Below are positions 1-8,541 of a DNA stretch of 64,000 bases, piece by piece. Under the pieces are notes generated by a model. The model was not told the DNA's origin and made no database searches. It saw only the letters and a program-made list of their open reading frames with translations. A program made the position numbers and the translations under genes. Position 1 is the first letter of the stretch. Every line of letters starts with the position of its first letter. The stretch lies in NCBI RefSeq assembly GCF_011516755.1, contig NZ_WOSY01000011.1, forward strand, positions 60,666 to 124,665, written 5' to 3'. The DNA comes from Acetobacter conturbans. GTDB taxonomy: Bacteria; Pseudomonadota; Alphaproteobacteria; Acetobacterales; Acetobacteraceae.

Positions 1-227
1 TGCGCAAAAAGGTGAAGGACGCCGAAACGAAGGTGCTGAAGCTGACCACAGCGCGCGCGACGATCGAGGCAAGGCTTGCGGACCCGGCGCTGTATGGGGC
101 GTCATCAAAGGATGACGTAACAAAGCTCACCACGCAGTTGGCGACACTGAAGAAAGATGAAGCGCAGGCTGAGGAAGACTGGTTTGCAGCTCAGGGAGAA
201 CTGGAGCAGGCCGCTGCGGAGGGGTGA
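1..227 (+). CDS. ABC-F family ATPase, C-terminal fragment (5' end outside window)
   Basis: The reading frame is open from the first base and stops at 225-227, so only the last roughly 75 residues are present. They form a charged, heptad-like helix pair (motifs RKKVKDAE, LADPALY, LKKDEAQAEEDW). This matches the C-terminal coiled-coil domain that ends Uup-type ABC-F proteins, which are ribosome- or DNA-associated ATPases without membrane domains. The ATP-binding cassettes themselves lie upstream of the window, so the assignment rests on the tail alone. The convergent dehydrogenase gene follows after about 170 bases that hold two hairpins. Confidence 0.6.
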   Translation, partial: RKKVKDAETKVLKLTTARATIEARLADPALYGASSKDDVTKLTTQLATLKKDEAQAEEDWFAAQGELEQAAAEG

Positions 228-355
228 GAGGGTTCCGAAAGCATGCATCCCGTTCAGTCCGCAGAGTAATACGGGATGCCTCAAGCGCTGGAACGTCCTC
301 TACCCTAACCCGTGAGCCAACCGCCCTCTCACGCCTTCACTCCGGTCAGGATCAC

Positions 356-381
356 TGAGAGATGCCGAGGCGCATCTCTCA
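356..381. terminator. Probable bidirectional terminator hairpin
   Basis: A 10-bp perfect stem (356-365 with 372-381) and a 6-base loop lie between the convergent ABC-F and dehydrogenase genes. There is no long T run on either side, so termination is inferred from position. A second, weaker inverted repeat (245-253 with 271-279, 17-base loop) lies just after the ABC-F stop. Confidence 0.45.
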
Positions 382-399
382 TCCGGCTACTGCCCTTTT

Positions 400-1242
400 T
401 CAAACAGGAGTTGAGGGTTTCAGCTTGTAAGCCTTCTCCACCAGTTCAGCCCGTTTGCCGATACCTTCCACGCTTTTGCGGGTCCACTCCCTGTCCATCA
501 TATCACGCTGCTGGGGAATGATTTCCTTGGGCTCGACATTGCGATATGTGCCGATCTTTCCAGTCAGAACACCAATAGCCGTCTGGATGACAGGCTCCGG
601 ATCATATTGCTCGTGCGGGAACGCAATCCGGCTATAATCGAACACCCTCTCATCCGGCTCATCACGCCAACCCTTCCAGGTTTCGAACATCCGGTCGTTG
701 AAGCCAGTCAGGAAGGGACCTGGATTGATGGTGGCCACTTCGATTCCAAATTCCTGCATTTCCTGACGCAGAGCCGCAGCGATCGCCTCAATCGCGTGCT
801 TAGATGACGCATAGGCACCAGCAAAGGGATCCGTTGTCAGTCCCGCCACGGACGACATGAACACGACTTTCCCCTGCCCCCTCTGAATCATGCCGCGAAT
901 CACGATCTGTGTCAGCAGAACGGGACCGATGATGTTGACTTCGTACTGACGGCGCAAATTCTCGGCGGGAATATCCGCAACGGATCCGCCTTCCGAGATA
1001 CCCGCATTGTTCAGAAGCACATTGATGTCCCACCTTGCGGCTTTCTGGCGATCTCCTTCATTTGTCACATCCAGTTTTTCGATCCTCAGCCTTATTCCCC
1101 TTTTCCCGGCTTCCGTGGCCAGTGCATGCTCCTGAGCAGGAATCTCCACTGCGGCGATGACATCCTGCCCCTCGTCGGCAAGACGCAGGGCAATTTCCGC
1201 ACCAAAGCCCGATCCCGCTCCCGTCACCAGAATTGTATTCAT
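400..1242 (-). CDS. SDR-family NAD(P)-dependent oxidoreductase
   Basis: A 280-residue classical short-chain dehydrogenase/reductase. The N-terminal Rossmann motif TGAGSGFG is at residues 7-14, NNAG at 78-81, an SS pair at 130-131, and the catalytic YxxxK at Tyr144 and Lys148. These are the full set of residues expected of an active enzyme that moves hydride between NAD(P) and an alcohol/carbonyl substrate in the cytoplasm. Substrate cannot be read from the sequence. The length is slightly above the usual 250, with the extra at the C-terminus. It is a single gene, convergent with the ABC-F gene and divergent from the KGG protein gene. Confidence 0.85.
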   Translation of the reverse strand: MNTILVTGAGSGFGAEIALRLADEGQDVIAAVEIPAQEHALATEAGKRGIRLRIEKLDVTNEGDRQKAARWDINVLLNNAGISEGGSVADIPAENLRRQYEVNIIGPVLLTQIVIRGMIQRGQGKVVFMSSVAGLTTDPFAGAYASSKHAIEAIAAALRQEMQEFGIEVATINPGPFLTGFNDRMFETWKGWRDEPDERVFDYSRIAFPHEQYDPEPVIQTAIGVLTGKIGTYRNVEPKEIIPQQRDMMDREWTRKSVEGIGKRAELVEKAYKLKPSTPV

Positions 1243-1568
1243 CTCATCACCTTTTCCTGAAAATCATGCCTAAACACCACCTACCGACAAACGCAGACAC
1301 GGCAGGCTGCATGTTTCCAGAACGTTCAAGAACGAAAAGGGTTTTTTGAAAGTGATCGATACTCCCATGGAAATCAGCACCTTGAGCAAAACCTTCGTGT
1401 CCTGACGGAGCATCATGGCAGATAATCTGAAAATTTTTCTCTCTGCAGAGCAACTTTCCTATCCGCAGAGTCCTTTACTCCATACCGGTCAGGAAATCAT
1501 GATTTACCGAAAACATATGAAAAACAGATAATGTTTTCCAAACCGGAACAAAAAAACGGAGCTTTCAA
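1243..1568. other. Divergent intergenic region, SDR and KGG genes
   Basis: About 325 bases separate two divergent starts, so promoters for both are expected here. The part near the KGG gene is AT-rich and contains an 8-bp inverted repeat (1509-1516 with 1531-1538, 14-base spacer) that could be an operator. A GAAC/GTTC-rich patch sits at 1320-1334. I could not identify convincing -35/-10 pairs, and I see no credible coding sequence. Confidence 0.4.
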
Positions 1569-1949
1569 ATGTTTTATAGCTACGAAAATCGTAACGCCTT
1601 CTACGCAGCCGATCGATCAGAGGGCGGTTCGACAGGACACAATCCTGGGAACTTCGCGGAAAATCGCGAGAAAGCATCAGAAGCCGGCCGCAAAGGCGGA
1701 CAGGCAAGCCACGGCGAGCATCACACCGAGGCGACTCACGACGCCGGACGTCATACGTCGGGCAGTTTCGCAGGGGACCACGAAAAAGCCGCTGACGCGG
1801 GACGCAAGGGGGGCCACGCCAGCCATGAAGAGCATGGGGCAGCCTCTTCCCACAAGGAAGGGGAGCACAAATCCGGCAATTTTGCCGATGATCCGGAAAA
1901 AGCAGCCGCAGCCGGACGCAAAGGTGGTCACACCACCCATAAATCCTGA
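1569..1949 (+). CDS. KGG-repeat general stress protein (Con-10/YciG type)
   Basis: A 126-residue, very hydrophilic protein made of three near-identical units beginning at residues 27, 65 and 103. The spacing is exactly 38 residues (114 bases). Each unit contains GNF or GSF, then EKA, then AGRKGG followed by a His-rich end. The AGRKGG core is the signature of the KGG stress-induced protein domain found in E. coli YciG and fungal Con-10. Molecular function is unknown, and homologues are usually linked to stationary phase or desiccation. Linkers are rich in His and Gly, suggesting a disordered protein. A GGAG-like ribosome site precedes the ATG, and a terminator follows. Confidence 0.8.
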   Translation: MFYSYENRNAFYAADRSEGGSTGHNPGNFAENREKASEAGRKGGQASHGEHHTEATHDAGRHTSGSFAGDHEKAADAGRKGGHASHEEHGAASSHKEGEHKSGNFADDPEKAAAAGRKGGHTTHKS

Positions 1950-1962
1950 GGATCAGCGTTCG

Positions 1963-1995
1963 AACGGAAGCATGCATCTGCGTGCTTCCGTTTTT
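1963..1995 (+). terminator. Rho-independent terminator of the KGG gene
   Basis: A 10-bp stem (1963-1972 with 1983-1992) and a 10-base loop run into TTTTT (1991-1995), directly after the KGG stop. It also lies at the end of the converging tailspike-like gene. Confidence 0.75.
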
Positions 1996-1997
1996 CC

Positions 1998-3713
1998 TCA
2001 GTGGCCGACTGCTTTCCCCACACCATCGACCCACTTGCGCCCGTTCCAGGTCACAAGCATTCCCCGGTCGGAAGATCCTGCCAGCGTGGAATAACAGTCG
2101 GAGCAATATGCAATAGTCCCGGCTCCGTGATCCGCATCCAGATGCGCGAAGACGACGGGAGCAAGCTGGGCGGACTTTATGCCGTACACTCCATGTTTCC
2201 CATCCGATCTGTAATCGACGTGAGCGAAGATGCCATCAGCGTGCAGTCCGATCACAGGTGCTCCTTCAACCGTGGCTGTCAGGACACCGGGTTTTGACAT
2301 TTCCAACCGTGCTGATGAAGCCCCACCAGCCTTCTGCATGGCGAACTGCACGAAGGGTGAAGCCGACGACACACCGGATCCAATATTGATCGCCAGTGTT
2401 GCGTTCAGGAAGGAAGTGAGAATGGACGGGCTTGTAAGACTGCCTTTTTCATCGACATTCAGACCCTCCGACGGGATTGCATCGCCAATGGCTTTCCCCC
2501 CGCCCACATGTAGCGTATCAAAAAAACCAAGTCCCGATGAATAGATTGCCCAGTCAGTCTGATGCTGAGCCGCGAGAGACAGGCCATCTTTCCCCGGTAT
2601 GGCGGGGGTCAACTGCCCGAGCACCATGTTGGAGACAAGTCCGTGCCGGAAGACGAAGCCATTCGTCAAACCCGGTCGACCGCCTGGAGTTCTTCCCTGA
2701 AAAAAGTGGGCGTACAAACACTCGGATTTACAATCGTAGATTTCGTCGTAACCACCAATCGTATTGATGCCGTCAAAATCACCGCCGCCGGTCGTGCGAT
2801 CATTGACGATCTGCGCCTCTCCGATCACCGATGAACCGTTCGATCCCTCCTTGAGATTCAATACATGATTCCAGACCCAGGAATTTCCGTTCGTATTGGT
2901 CGGAGCCTGTGACATAGCGAGATACTGCCCCACGGCATCATGAGTGTAATAGCCCAGAGACCCATCTGGGCGAGTGTAGGTCAGATATGGATCGTTATTC
3001 CACCCCACCACGGACTGAATATTGTGCTGATATGAGTTCTTCTTTCCGCTTTCGCTGAAAATGGCGCTCAGATACTGCACATTTTCAGTCTGCCCGTCAG
3101 ACTGCTGCCCTCCGACAATCTGCGCCGAACGCGTCATCGCCTGAGACTGATCGGCGATACCCGGCAGACCAGCCGATTGCCAGGCAATGGAAGCCCGATC
3201 GAGTTGCACCGCGATATCCGTGCAAGGAAGAGAGAGTGAGGAAAAGTAAAACCGGCCATTCCTGAACAGCAGACGCCCATGACTCTCGCAGGCATGGTTC
3301 ACCGCCGCCTGCACTGCCGATGCGTCATCGGTGCCGCCAATATCAAGCCGCAGCCCGGCTGGAACATCATGAGCGAAGGGGCTGGACAGCGTCAGGACAG
3401 TGCCGGAAATATGCGTGATCGTCGTGCCTCTGGGCAACGCCAGCGCCCCGACCGCGCTCCCGACTGTTGCATCGCCGATATCGGACACGCTGACCTGGGT
3501 GGCTCCCGCACCCACAGTAGATGCAACAACCACCTGCGAGACATCGCCTCTTGCGCCGAAATCCCTGACATTGATCTCATCTGCAAAATGCTCTTCCTGA
3601 GTTCGACCCACCGTGCCACCATCAGCTACGATGGGAGGGCCTGCGAAGGCCGAAGACACCGCAAGCAGGCCACTGCCGCAGAACAGGAAAAATCGGAGAT
3701 AAAAACGCTTCAT
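1998..3713 (-). CDS. Secreted beta-helix protein, pectate-lyase-3/tailspike-like
   Basis: Taken from the ATG at 3713 (571 residues), because it opens with a clean Sec signal peptide: MKRF, a hydrophobic core, then AFA before GPP at about residue 23. An in-frame ATG 28 codons upstream adds residues that would hide that signal. After it comes NVRDFGARGD and GGTDDASAVQAAV, the N-terminal pattern of the pectate-lyase-3 superfamily seen in polygalacturonase-like enzymes and phage tailspikes. The middle is Gly/Ser/Asn-rich, as in a right-handed beta-helix. The C-terminus (IAYCSDC, then MLVTWNGRKWVDG) resembles the tip region of phage tail fibres. I infer a secreted glycan-binding or depolymerising protein; catalytic residues are not assignable. 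Confidence 0.6.
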   Translation of the reverse strand: MKRFYLRFFLFCGSGLLAVSSAFAGPPIVADGGTVGRTQEEHFADEINVRDFGARGDVSQVVVASTVGAGATQVSVSDIGDATVGSAVGALALPRGTTITHISGTVLTLSSPFAHDVPAGLRLDIGGTDDASAVQAAVNHACESHGRLLFRNGRFYFSSLSLPCTDIAVQLDRASIAWQSAGLPGIADQSQAMTRSAQIVGGQQSDGQTENVQYLSAIFSESGKKNSYQHNIQSVVGWNNDPYLTYTRPDGSLGYYTHDAVGQYLAMSQAPTNTNGNSWVWNHVLNLKEGSNGSSVIGEAQIVNDRTTGGGDFDGINTIGGYDEIYDCKSECLYAHFFQGRTPGGRPGLTNGFVFRHGLVSNMVLGQLTPAIPGKDGLSLAAQHQTDWAIYSSGLGFFDTLHVGGGKAIGDAIPSEGLNVDEKGSLTSPSILTSFLNATLAINIGSGVSSASPFVQFAMQKAGGASSARLEMSKPGVLTATVEGAPVIGLHADGIFAHVDYRSDGKHGVYGIKSAQLAPVVFAHLDADHGAGTIAYCSDCYSTLAGSSDRGMLVTWNGRKWVDGVGKAVGH

Positions 3714-3833
3714 TACAGAATCATAACACGATCCCTTACGAGTGACCGTGGCGATTCTTTCTGAATATGCAAAGAAACAGAACCACCACACTCGCACCCA
3801 TCCAATCTTCCCAAGCCTCGATCAGGCCGGTGA

Positions 3834-4169
3834 ATGGTTCGGCAGGCAGAGCAAAGCCTGACGGGGGCTTCAGCTTTGCTGGATAGCCTGTCCGGGGCGC
3901 CGTGGCTTACGGCCGATCGGGGGACATGGTGCCGACTGGCTCAGCGACGCCTTGGAAGAAAAAGGCATCAAACCCTGCATCCCGAAACGCAAATCGCGGA
4001 CAAAACTCATCAGATACGACAAACGGCGTTGCAAACGCCCCAACCGCATCGAGATCATGTCCGGCTGCCTCCAGAACTGGCAGCGTGTCGCAACACACGA
4101 CGACAGATACCCCACACAGTCTTCTTCTCCGCCATCTACCTCGCAGCTACCTTACTATTCTGGTTATGA
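3834..4169 (+). pseudogene. Decayed IS5-family transposase, C-terminal part
   Basis: Pieces of a DDE transposase can be read in two frames. One frame gives GASALLDSL and then WLTADRG (the second catalytic Asp). After a one-base shift near 3920, another frame gives ADWLSDALEEKGIKPCIPKR and YDKRRCKRPNRIEIM (the catalytic Glu). Near 4110-4120 the frame returns, giving TVFFSAIYLAATLLFWL and a stop at 4167-4169. The order and spacing match the C-terminal half of IS5-family (IS427-like) transposases. The first Asp region and the N-terminus are missing and no terminal repeats are visible, so this is debris and not a live element. Confidence 0.8.
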
Positions 4170-4566
4170 GGCCTGAACCTAACGCCGCGCCCTTCTATTC
4201 TTTTCCTGCTGCGCATGTATGATCCTCCTTTCGGAAGACGCCTCCCATGCTTCGCAAAGCCGCCGGAAAGCTCTCTGTGCGACAGGGACCGCAAGACAAC
4301 CCAGTCCACGACCGAGAATTACCGGGCATAATTCCCTTTAATATTGCAGCATGAGCAGAGCTTTTGCCGCAACCCGCGCGCACCTGAGGGCGAACGATGC
4401 CTGCAGCCGTTCCTGTTCCGCATGCAAAGAAGAATGATCTTCTGCAGTCCCCGCTCCTGCAAAGACATGGCCGTCCGGAGCACACGGCCCCTACCTTCCC
4501 GCTGTCACACCGGCTAAAGAGCCATCCCCAAAACCGGTATCAAACGCGGAACGGGAGATCTTGCCG
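4170..4566. other. Non-coding stretch after the IS remnant
   Basis: About 400 bases without a credible gene. The open frames have poor composition and no ribosome sites. It may contain the promoter of the membrane protein gene that follows. No repeats or IS ends were seen. Confidence 0.35.
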
Positions 4567-5079
4567 ATGGTTGTAACATGGGGTGACTTTCAGGCGGTCG
4601 TGCAGCTTTCCGCTGGCCTCAACGTCGCCATCCTGAGCTTCGTCGATATCAGCCTTCCGGCCATCCAGGAGCGTCGGCGTGTCTTTGCCAAGGCGCGTCA
4701 GGAACTGGAGATCCACCGGAAGAACCCGCACAAGCGCACCCCTGCGGAAAAGGAACAGCACGCCGAGGCCGTGGATGAACTGGATCGTCGCCTCTTCGAC
4801 CTCTGGCGTGAGACATCCGCCTTTGAAAGCATCGAGGACTCACTGATGCGCTCGACGGGTGTGTTCGGCATCTTCGGAGCGATTCTAAGCCTCGGCCTGC
4901 TCTGGTATTCCGCTCTCCATTACGACGAAGACATCAACCTGACCGGACAGGTGCTCATCATTCTGTCCTTCTGCTCACTGGTCGGTGCATTTCTGATCAA
5001 TTTCTTCACGGCATCGAAAGCCTCCAGCTACGCGAAACGCTGCAACGAAATCCGTGAACATATGCGCGTGCATCTCTGA
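4567..5079 (+). CDS. Small membrane protein with coiled coil, function unknown
   Basis: The ATG at 4567 is preferred over a TTG at 4561 because GGGAG lies about ten bases before it. The 170-residue product begins with a mildly hydrophobic segment (about residues 8-30). It continues as a charged helical stretch (residues 33-95, with RRRVFAKARQELEIHRK and EKEQHAEAVDELDRR) and ends with two strong transmembrane helices (about 98-118 and 127-150) and a basic tail. The shape suggests an inner-membrane protein with a cytoplasmic coiled coil. I do not recognise the family. It is monocistronic and convergent with the esterase gene. Confidence 0.65.
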   Translation: MVVTWGDFQAVVQLSAGLNVAILSFVDISLPAIQERRRVFAKARQELEIHRKNPHKRTPAEKEQHAEAVDELDRRLFDLWRETSAFESIEDSLMRSTGVFGIFGAILSLGLLWYSALHYDEDINLTGQVLIILSFCSLVGAFLINFFTASKASSYAKRCNEIREHMRVHL

Positions 5080-5095
5080 GACTCTGGAGGCCCTG

Positions 5096-6166
5096 TCAGG
5101 ACGATTGTTTCCTGAAAACCTTGCGCAACGCCCGACCGCTCTTCCACAGAACCCGCCGTCCCTTTCTCATGAGAGGATAGAACTGCAGAAATCCGTGCAG
5201 AGTACCCGACATGCAGACGTATGTGACCACGTTGCCCGCTGCTTTGAGAGCCTCGGCATACTGCGCGGCCTCATCCCGCAGTGGATCACATTCAGCCGTC
5301 ATGATCCACGCTGGTGGCAGGCCGGAGAGCTCCGTCTGCAGACCGGGTGCAAAACGCGGATCAGCCGCATCCGCTTCGGAGACGGCGTACTGATGACCGT
5401 ACCAATCCATCATGGCGCGCGTCAGAAAGTAGCCGTGTGCGAATATCTTGCGTGAGGGCGTTTCTTCGAGACCGAGCGTCGCCGGGTAGAAGAGGATCTG
5501 CATCACCGGTTGCGGCACTCCGCTGTCCGCCAGAGTTCCGTCCTGCCGTGCGGTTCGCGCCAGTTGACACAAGACGGCGGCCAGCGTGCCTCCGGCGCTG
5601 TCACCCGCGACGGCGACCTCGCCGCCCCAGCGCCATGCTTCCGAAGCAATCCAACGGAATGCGGCCCATACATCGTCCACCGCAGCCGGGAACTTGTTCT
5701 CCGGGGCAAGGCGATAATCGTAGGACAATACGGCAGCGCCAGAAGCGCGCGCGAGGCGGCAGCAGATTCCATGATGCGAGTTGAGGCCGCAATGCACGAA
5801 GCCGCCGCCATGCATGTACAGCACCACCCCGCGTGGTCTGCCATAAGGTATATAGAGACGCGCCGGTCTCAGTTCGGTCGCACCCGGCACTCTCAGATCC
5901 AGAACGCGCCGGACCTGAAGAGCGGAGAGCCGCATGGGAAAGGACGGACGTCCCGTAATCCGGCGGATATAGGTGAGCGCGGCAGCAGAAGTGGTGAACG
6001 GCTGGTCTTCCGGTCGGGTGTGTTCCAGTCGCACGCGGCGTTTGCGTGCCTCACGATTCAACCATCCCAGCAGAAGCCGCGACGGCAGGTCAGGCCGCGC
6101 GACCTGTTCCTGTACGGTAGCTGTCGTGGCACGAGATTTTTGCAAGTCTGCTGAAATCGACATCAT
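5096..6166 (-). CDS. HSL-family alpha/beta hydrolase (esterase/lipase)
   Basis: A 356-residue hydrolase with every mark of the hormone-sensitive lipase (bacterial family IV) group. The oxyanion-hole HGGG is at 119-122, the nucleophile motif GDSAGG has Ser190, and the acid Asp294 lies in DPLRDE. The base is His324 in GTLHGF. YRLAPE at 151-156 is also typical. The enzyme should hydrolyse short- to medium-chain carboxylic esters in the cytoplasm, as no signal peptide is evident. A second ATG one codon later is an equal candidate start. It is followed on the opposite strand by RNase P RNA. Confidence 0.85.
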   Translation of the reverse strand: MMSISADLQKSRATTATVQEQVARPDLPSRLLLGWLNREARKRRVRLEHTRPEDQPFTTSAAALTYIRRITGRPSFPMRLSALQVRRVLDLRVPGATELRPARLYIPYGRPRGVVLYMHGGGFVHCGLNSHHGICCRLARASGAAVLSYDYRLAPENKFPAAVDDVWAAFRWIASEAWRWGGEVAVAGDSAGGTLAAVLCQLARTARQDGTLADSGVPQPVMQILFYPATLGLEETPSRKIFAHGYFLTRAMMDWYGHQYAVSEADAADPRFAPGLQTELSGLPPAWIMTAECDPLRDEAAQYAEALKAAGNVVTYVCMSGTLHGFLQFYPLMRKGRRVLWKSGRALRKVFRKQSS

Positions 6167-6225
6167 GGGACCAAGCCTGTTCTCTTGAGGATCGCATGTC
6201 GACCCCCAAGCGGTGAGTTCCGCCC

Positions 6226-6254
6226 TTGACGGAACAGGGTGGCTCGCGCAGGTT
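6226..6254 (+). promoter_or_regulatory. Candidate rnpB promoter
   Basis: TTGACG at 6226-6231 and, 17 bases on, CAGGTT at 6249-6254. The implied start at about 6261 coincides with the first base of the P1 helix of RNase P RNA. The -10 is weak, so the call rests on the -35 and the exact spacing. Confidence 0.45.
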
Positions 6255-6259
6255 CCGCC

Positions 6260-6646
<387 letters not shown>

Positions 6647-6985
6647 TTCTATTTTTCGAACGAATTCCGTGTTGTGAGACATTCTCTCAGCATGGGATTC
6701 GCTTTTCGATACTCTTCGGCCTGCGTGAGTGGCTGATTTTAAGACACCCTCAAGAACTTCGTAAAAAGAACATAACGAGAACACGCGTTCTTGTTAACAG
6801 ATACCTGCGTTCTGGAAACCTTTTAGGAACACAGTAAGACGAATTTGTCTTTTTTCGCGGAATTCTGCCAATTTTTATTAGAGATTCATTTGACGTCCCA
6901 TAAAATCCCATGATATCCCAGAGTCATCCCAGACGGCCCCAACAGAACCCGGACCGCACCCTGCCCATGAAGGATTTTCAACCCG
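6647..6985. other. AT-rich leader region upstream of the dcw cluster
   Basis: About 340 bases between RNase P RNA and mraZ, clearly richer in A and T than either neighbour. The first 240 bases hold no recognisable gene. The last 90 contain the MraZ box array described separately. Confidence 0.6.
6890..6931. promoter_or_regulatory. MraZ operator: four TCCCA boxes over a putative promoter
   Basis: TCCCA (TGGGA on the other strand) occurs at 6896-6900, 6906-6910, 6916-6920 and 6927-6931, with centre spacing of 10, 10 and 11 bases. In E. coli, MraZ is known to bind direct TGGGN repeats separated by five bases, i.e. this periodicity, and to repress the dcw operon. TTGACG at 6890-6895 abuts the first box, and a possible -10 (TGATAT, 6911-6916, short 15-base spacer) lies inside the array. 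Binding here could therefore occlude RNA polymerase. The boxes are seen; the promoter elements are a guess. Confidence 0.7.
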
Positions 6986-7456
6986 GTGAGCGTGTTTCTC
7001 GGCACACACCAGAACCGAATCGACGCCAAGGGGCGTGTTTCGATTCCAGCCGGGTTCCGAACCGTCCTGCGCAATCAGGCGGCAGAGGGTGAAGCACTGA
7101 TGGTTCTTCGCCCCTCCCACACACAGCCCTGCATCGAAGCCTGGCCGTCCGCAGCCTTCTCGGCGCTGGCACAGCCGCTCGACAGGCTGGATATGTTTTC
7201 CGACGAACATGATGATCTGGCGGCGGCCCTGTATGCGGACGCCTACCCGCTCGATTCCGATCGTGAGGGGCGCATCATCATTCCCGACTTCCTGCGTGAA
7301 CATGCGGGAATTACCGATACCGTGTCTTTCATGGGACTGGGACGCATCTTCCAGATCTGGGAGCCGCTGGCTGCCGAACAGCGCCGTTCCGAGGCGCGCC
7401 TCCGTTCGCGCCGGGTGACGTTGCCCGGAAATCGCGAGCCGGGAGGCGCCGCATGA
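6986..7456 (+). CDS. mraZ: Transcriptional regulator MraZ
   Basis: A 156-residue member of the MraZ/AbrB-like DNA-binding family. The N-terminal SpoVT-AbrB half reads [22 protein letters not shown]. The second half repeats the motif as [20 protein letters not shown]. The GTG at 6986 is chosen because the conserved FLGTH begins three residues later. MraZ assembles into ring oligomers and represses division and cell wall genes through TGGGN repeats, which are present 55-90 bases upstream. The 3' end overlaps the rsmH start by four bases, pointing to translational coupling. Confidence 0.95.
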   Translation: MSVFLGTHQNRIDAKGRVSIPAGFRTVLRNQAAEGEALMVLRPSHTQPCIEAWPSAAFSALAQPLDRLDMFSDEHDDLAAALYADAYPLDSDREGRIIIPDFLREHAGITDTVSFMGLGRIFQIWEPLAAEQRRSEARLRSRRVTLPGNREPGGAA

Positions 7457-8541
7457 ACGCCATGAACCAGCCCCCTGTTACGTCTGTGCCCGATCACGAT
7501 CCGGGCCATGTTCCGGTCATGCGTGACGAAGTGCTTGCCCTGCTTGCCGCGAAAGATGGCGAAACCTATGTGGACGCCACTTTCGGCGGCGGCGGCTACA
7601 CCAATGCGGTTCTTGCTGCCGCAGACTGCAAGGTCTGGGGAATTGATCGTGATCCCGACGCCATCGCGCGTGGCACGCTGCTTGCCGATGTGTGGGGTGA
7701 AGATGCCAGCGGCGCACCCCGCCTGAAGATGATGCAGGGTGGCTTTGGTGGCATGGGCGACATGCTGCGCGCGGTCGGCGTGGAGAATGTGGACGGCGTC
7801 ATGTTCGATTTTGGCGTTTCGTCCTTCCAGCTGGATGAGGCCGAGCGCGGCTTTTCGTTCCGCACCGAGGGACCGCTGGACATGCGGATGGGAAAGTCCG
7901 GTCGTTCCGCAGCCGATATCGTCAATGACGCGCCGGACACCGAACTGGCCGACATCTTTCATTATTATGGTGAGGAGCGGCACGCGCGGCGTGTGGCACG
8001 GACTATCGTCGAAGCGCGCAAGACGACCCCCATCACCACGACGCTCCAGCTTGCGGAAATCATCCGCTCCGTCGTTCCGGGCGACCGTTCCGGAATCGAT
8101 CCGGCGACACGCAGCTTTCAGGGGCTGCGGATCGCGGTGAACGATGAACTGGGCGAAATTGAACGCGGTCTCGAACAGGCACTCGGCATCCTCGCTCCGG
8201 GCGGCCGTCTTGTCGTGGTGTCGTTTCATTCGCTTGAAGACCGTATCGTCAAGCGTGTCATGGCAGCCGCGGCTGGTCGGGAACCCGGTCTGTCACGCTA
8301 CGATCCCCGTGCGATGGGACGAGAAGAAAAAACAGCGCCGTTCAGGCTGGCGTTCCGCAAGGCGATGAAGCCTTCGGACGCCGAGTGTCGGCGCAACCCT
8401 CGGGCTCGAAGCGCGAAACTACGTGCCCTTATCCGGGTCGGAACGTCGGAAGACGCATCCGGCACCTCCCGAATCACGACGGAACATGAGGCGAATGTCG
8501 GCGCCGGTTCCGTGAAACATTCCGACAGAGGAACAGCTTGA
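7453..8541 (+). CDS. rsmH: 16S rRNA (cytosine-1402 N4)-methyltransferase
   Basis: RsmH (MraW), 362 residues, which methylates N4 of C1402 in 16S rRNA using S-adenosylmethionine. The SAM-binding motif [14 protein letters not shown] is near residue 40. The family signatures [19 protein letters not shown] and [15 protein letters not shown] are present. The C-terminus (after about 320) is a short variable tail without family motifs. The gene overlaps mraZ at its start and the ftsL ATG at its stop, consistent with one operon. Confidence 0.95.
   Translation: MNAMNQPPVTSVPDHDPGHVPVMRDEVLALLAAKDGETYVDATFGGGGYTNAVLAAADCKVWGIDRDPDAIARGTLLADVWGEDASGAPRLKMMQGGFGGMGDMLRAVGVENVDGVMFDFGVSSFQLDEAERGFSFRTEGPLDMRMGKSGRSAADIVNDAPDTELADIFHYYGEERHARRVARTIVEARKTTPITTTLQLAEIIRSVVPGDRSGIDPATRSFQGLRIAVNDELGEIERGLEQALGILAPGGRLVVVSFHSLEDRIVKRVMAAAAGREPGLSRYDPRAMGREEKTAPFRLAFRKAMKPSDAECRRNPRARSAKLRALIRVGTSEDASGTSRITTEHEANVGAGSVKHSDRGTA

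Noticed and set aside
1320..1334. LexA-type SOS box before the SDR gene
   Set aside because: The spacing is GAAC-N6-GAAC; the alphaproteobacterial box is GTTC/GAAC with N7. One base short, and the downstream gene is not a repair gene.
1504..2106. 200-residue minus-strand frame over the KGG gene
   Set aside because: It is antisense to the well-supported KGG repeats and rich in Arg/Cys, an antisense artefact.
4195..4485. 96-residue Cys/Arg-rich minus-strand frame after the IS remnant
   Set aside because: Composition is unlike real proteins of this genome and no ribosome site precedes it.
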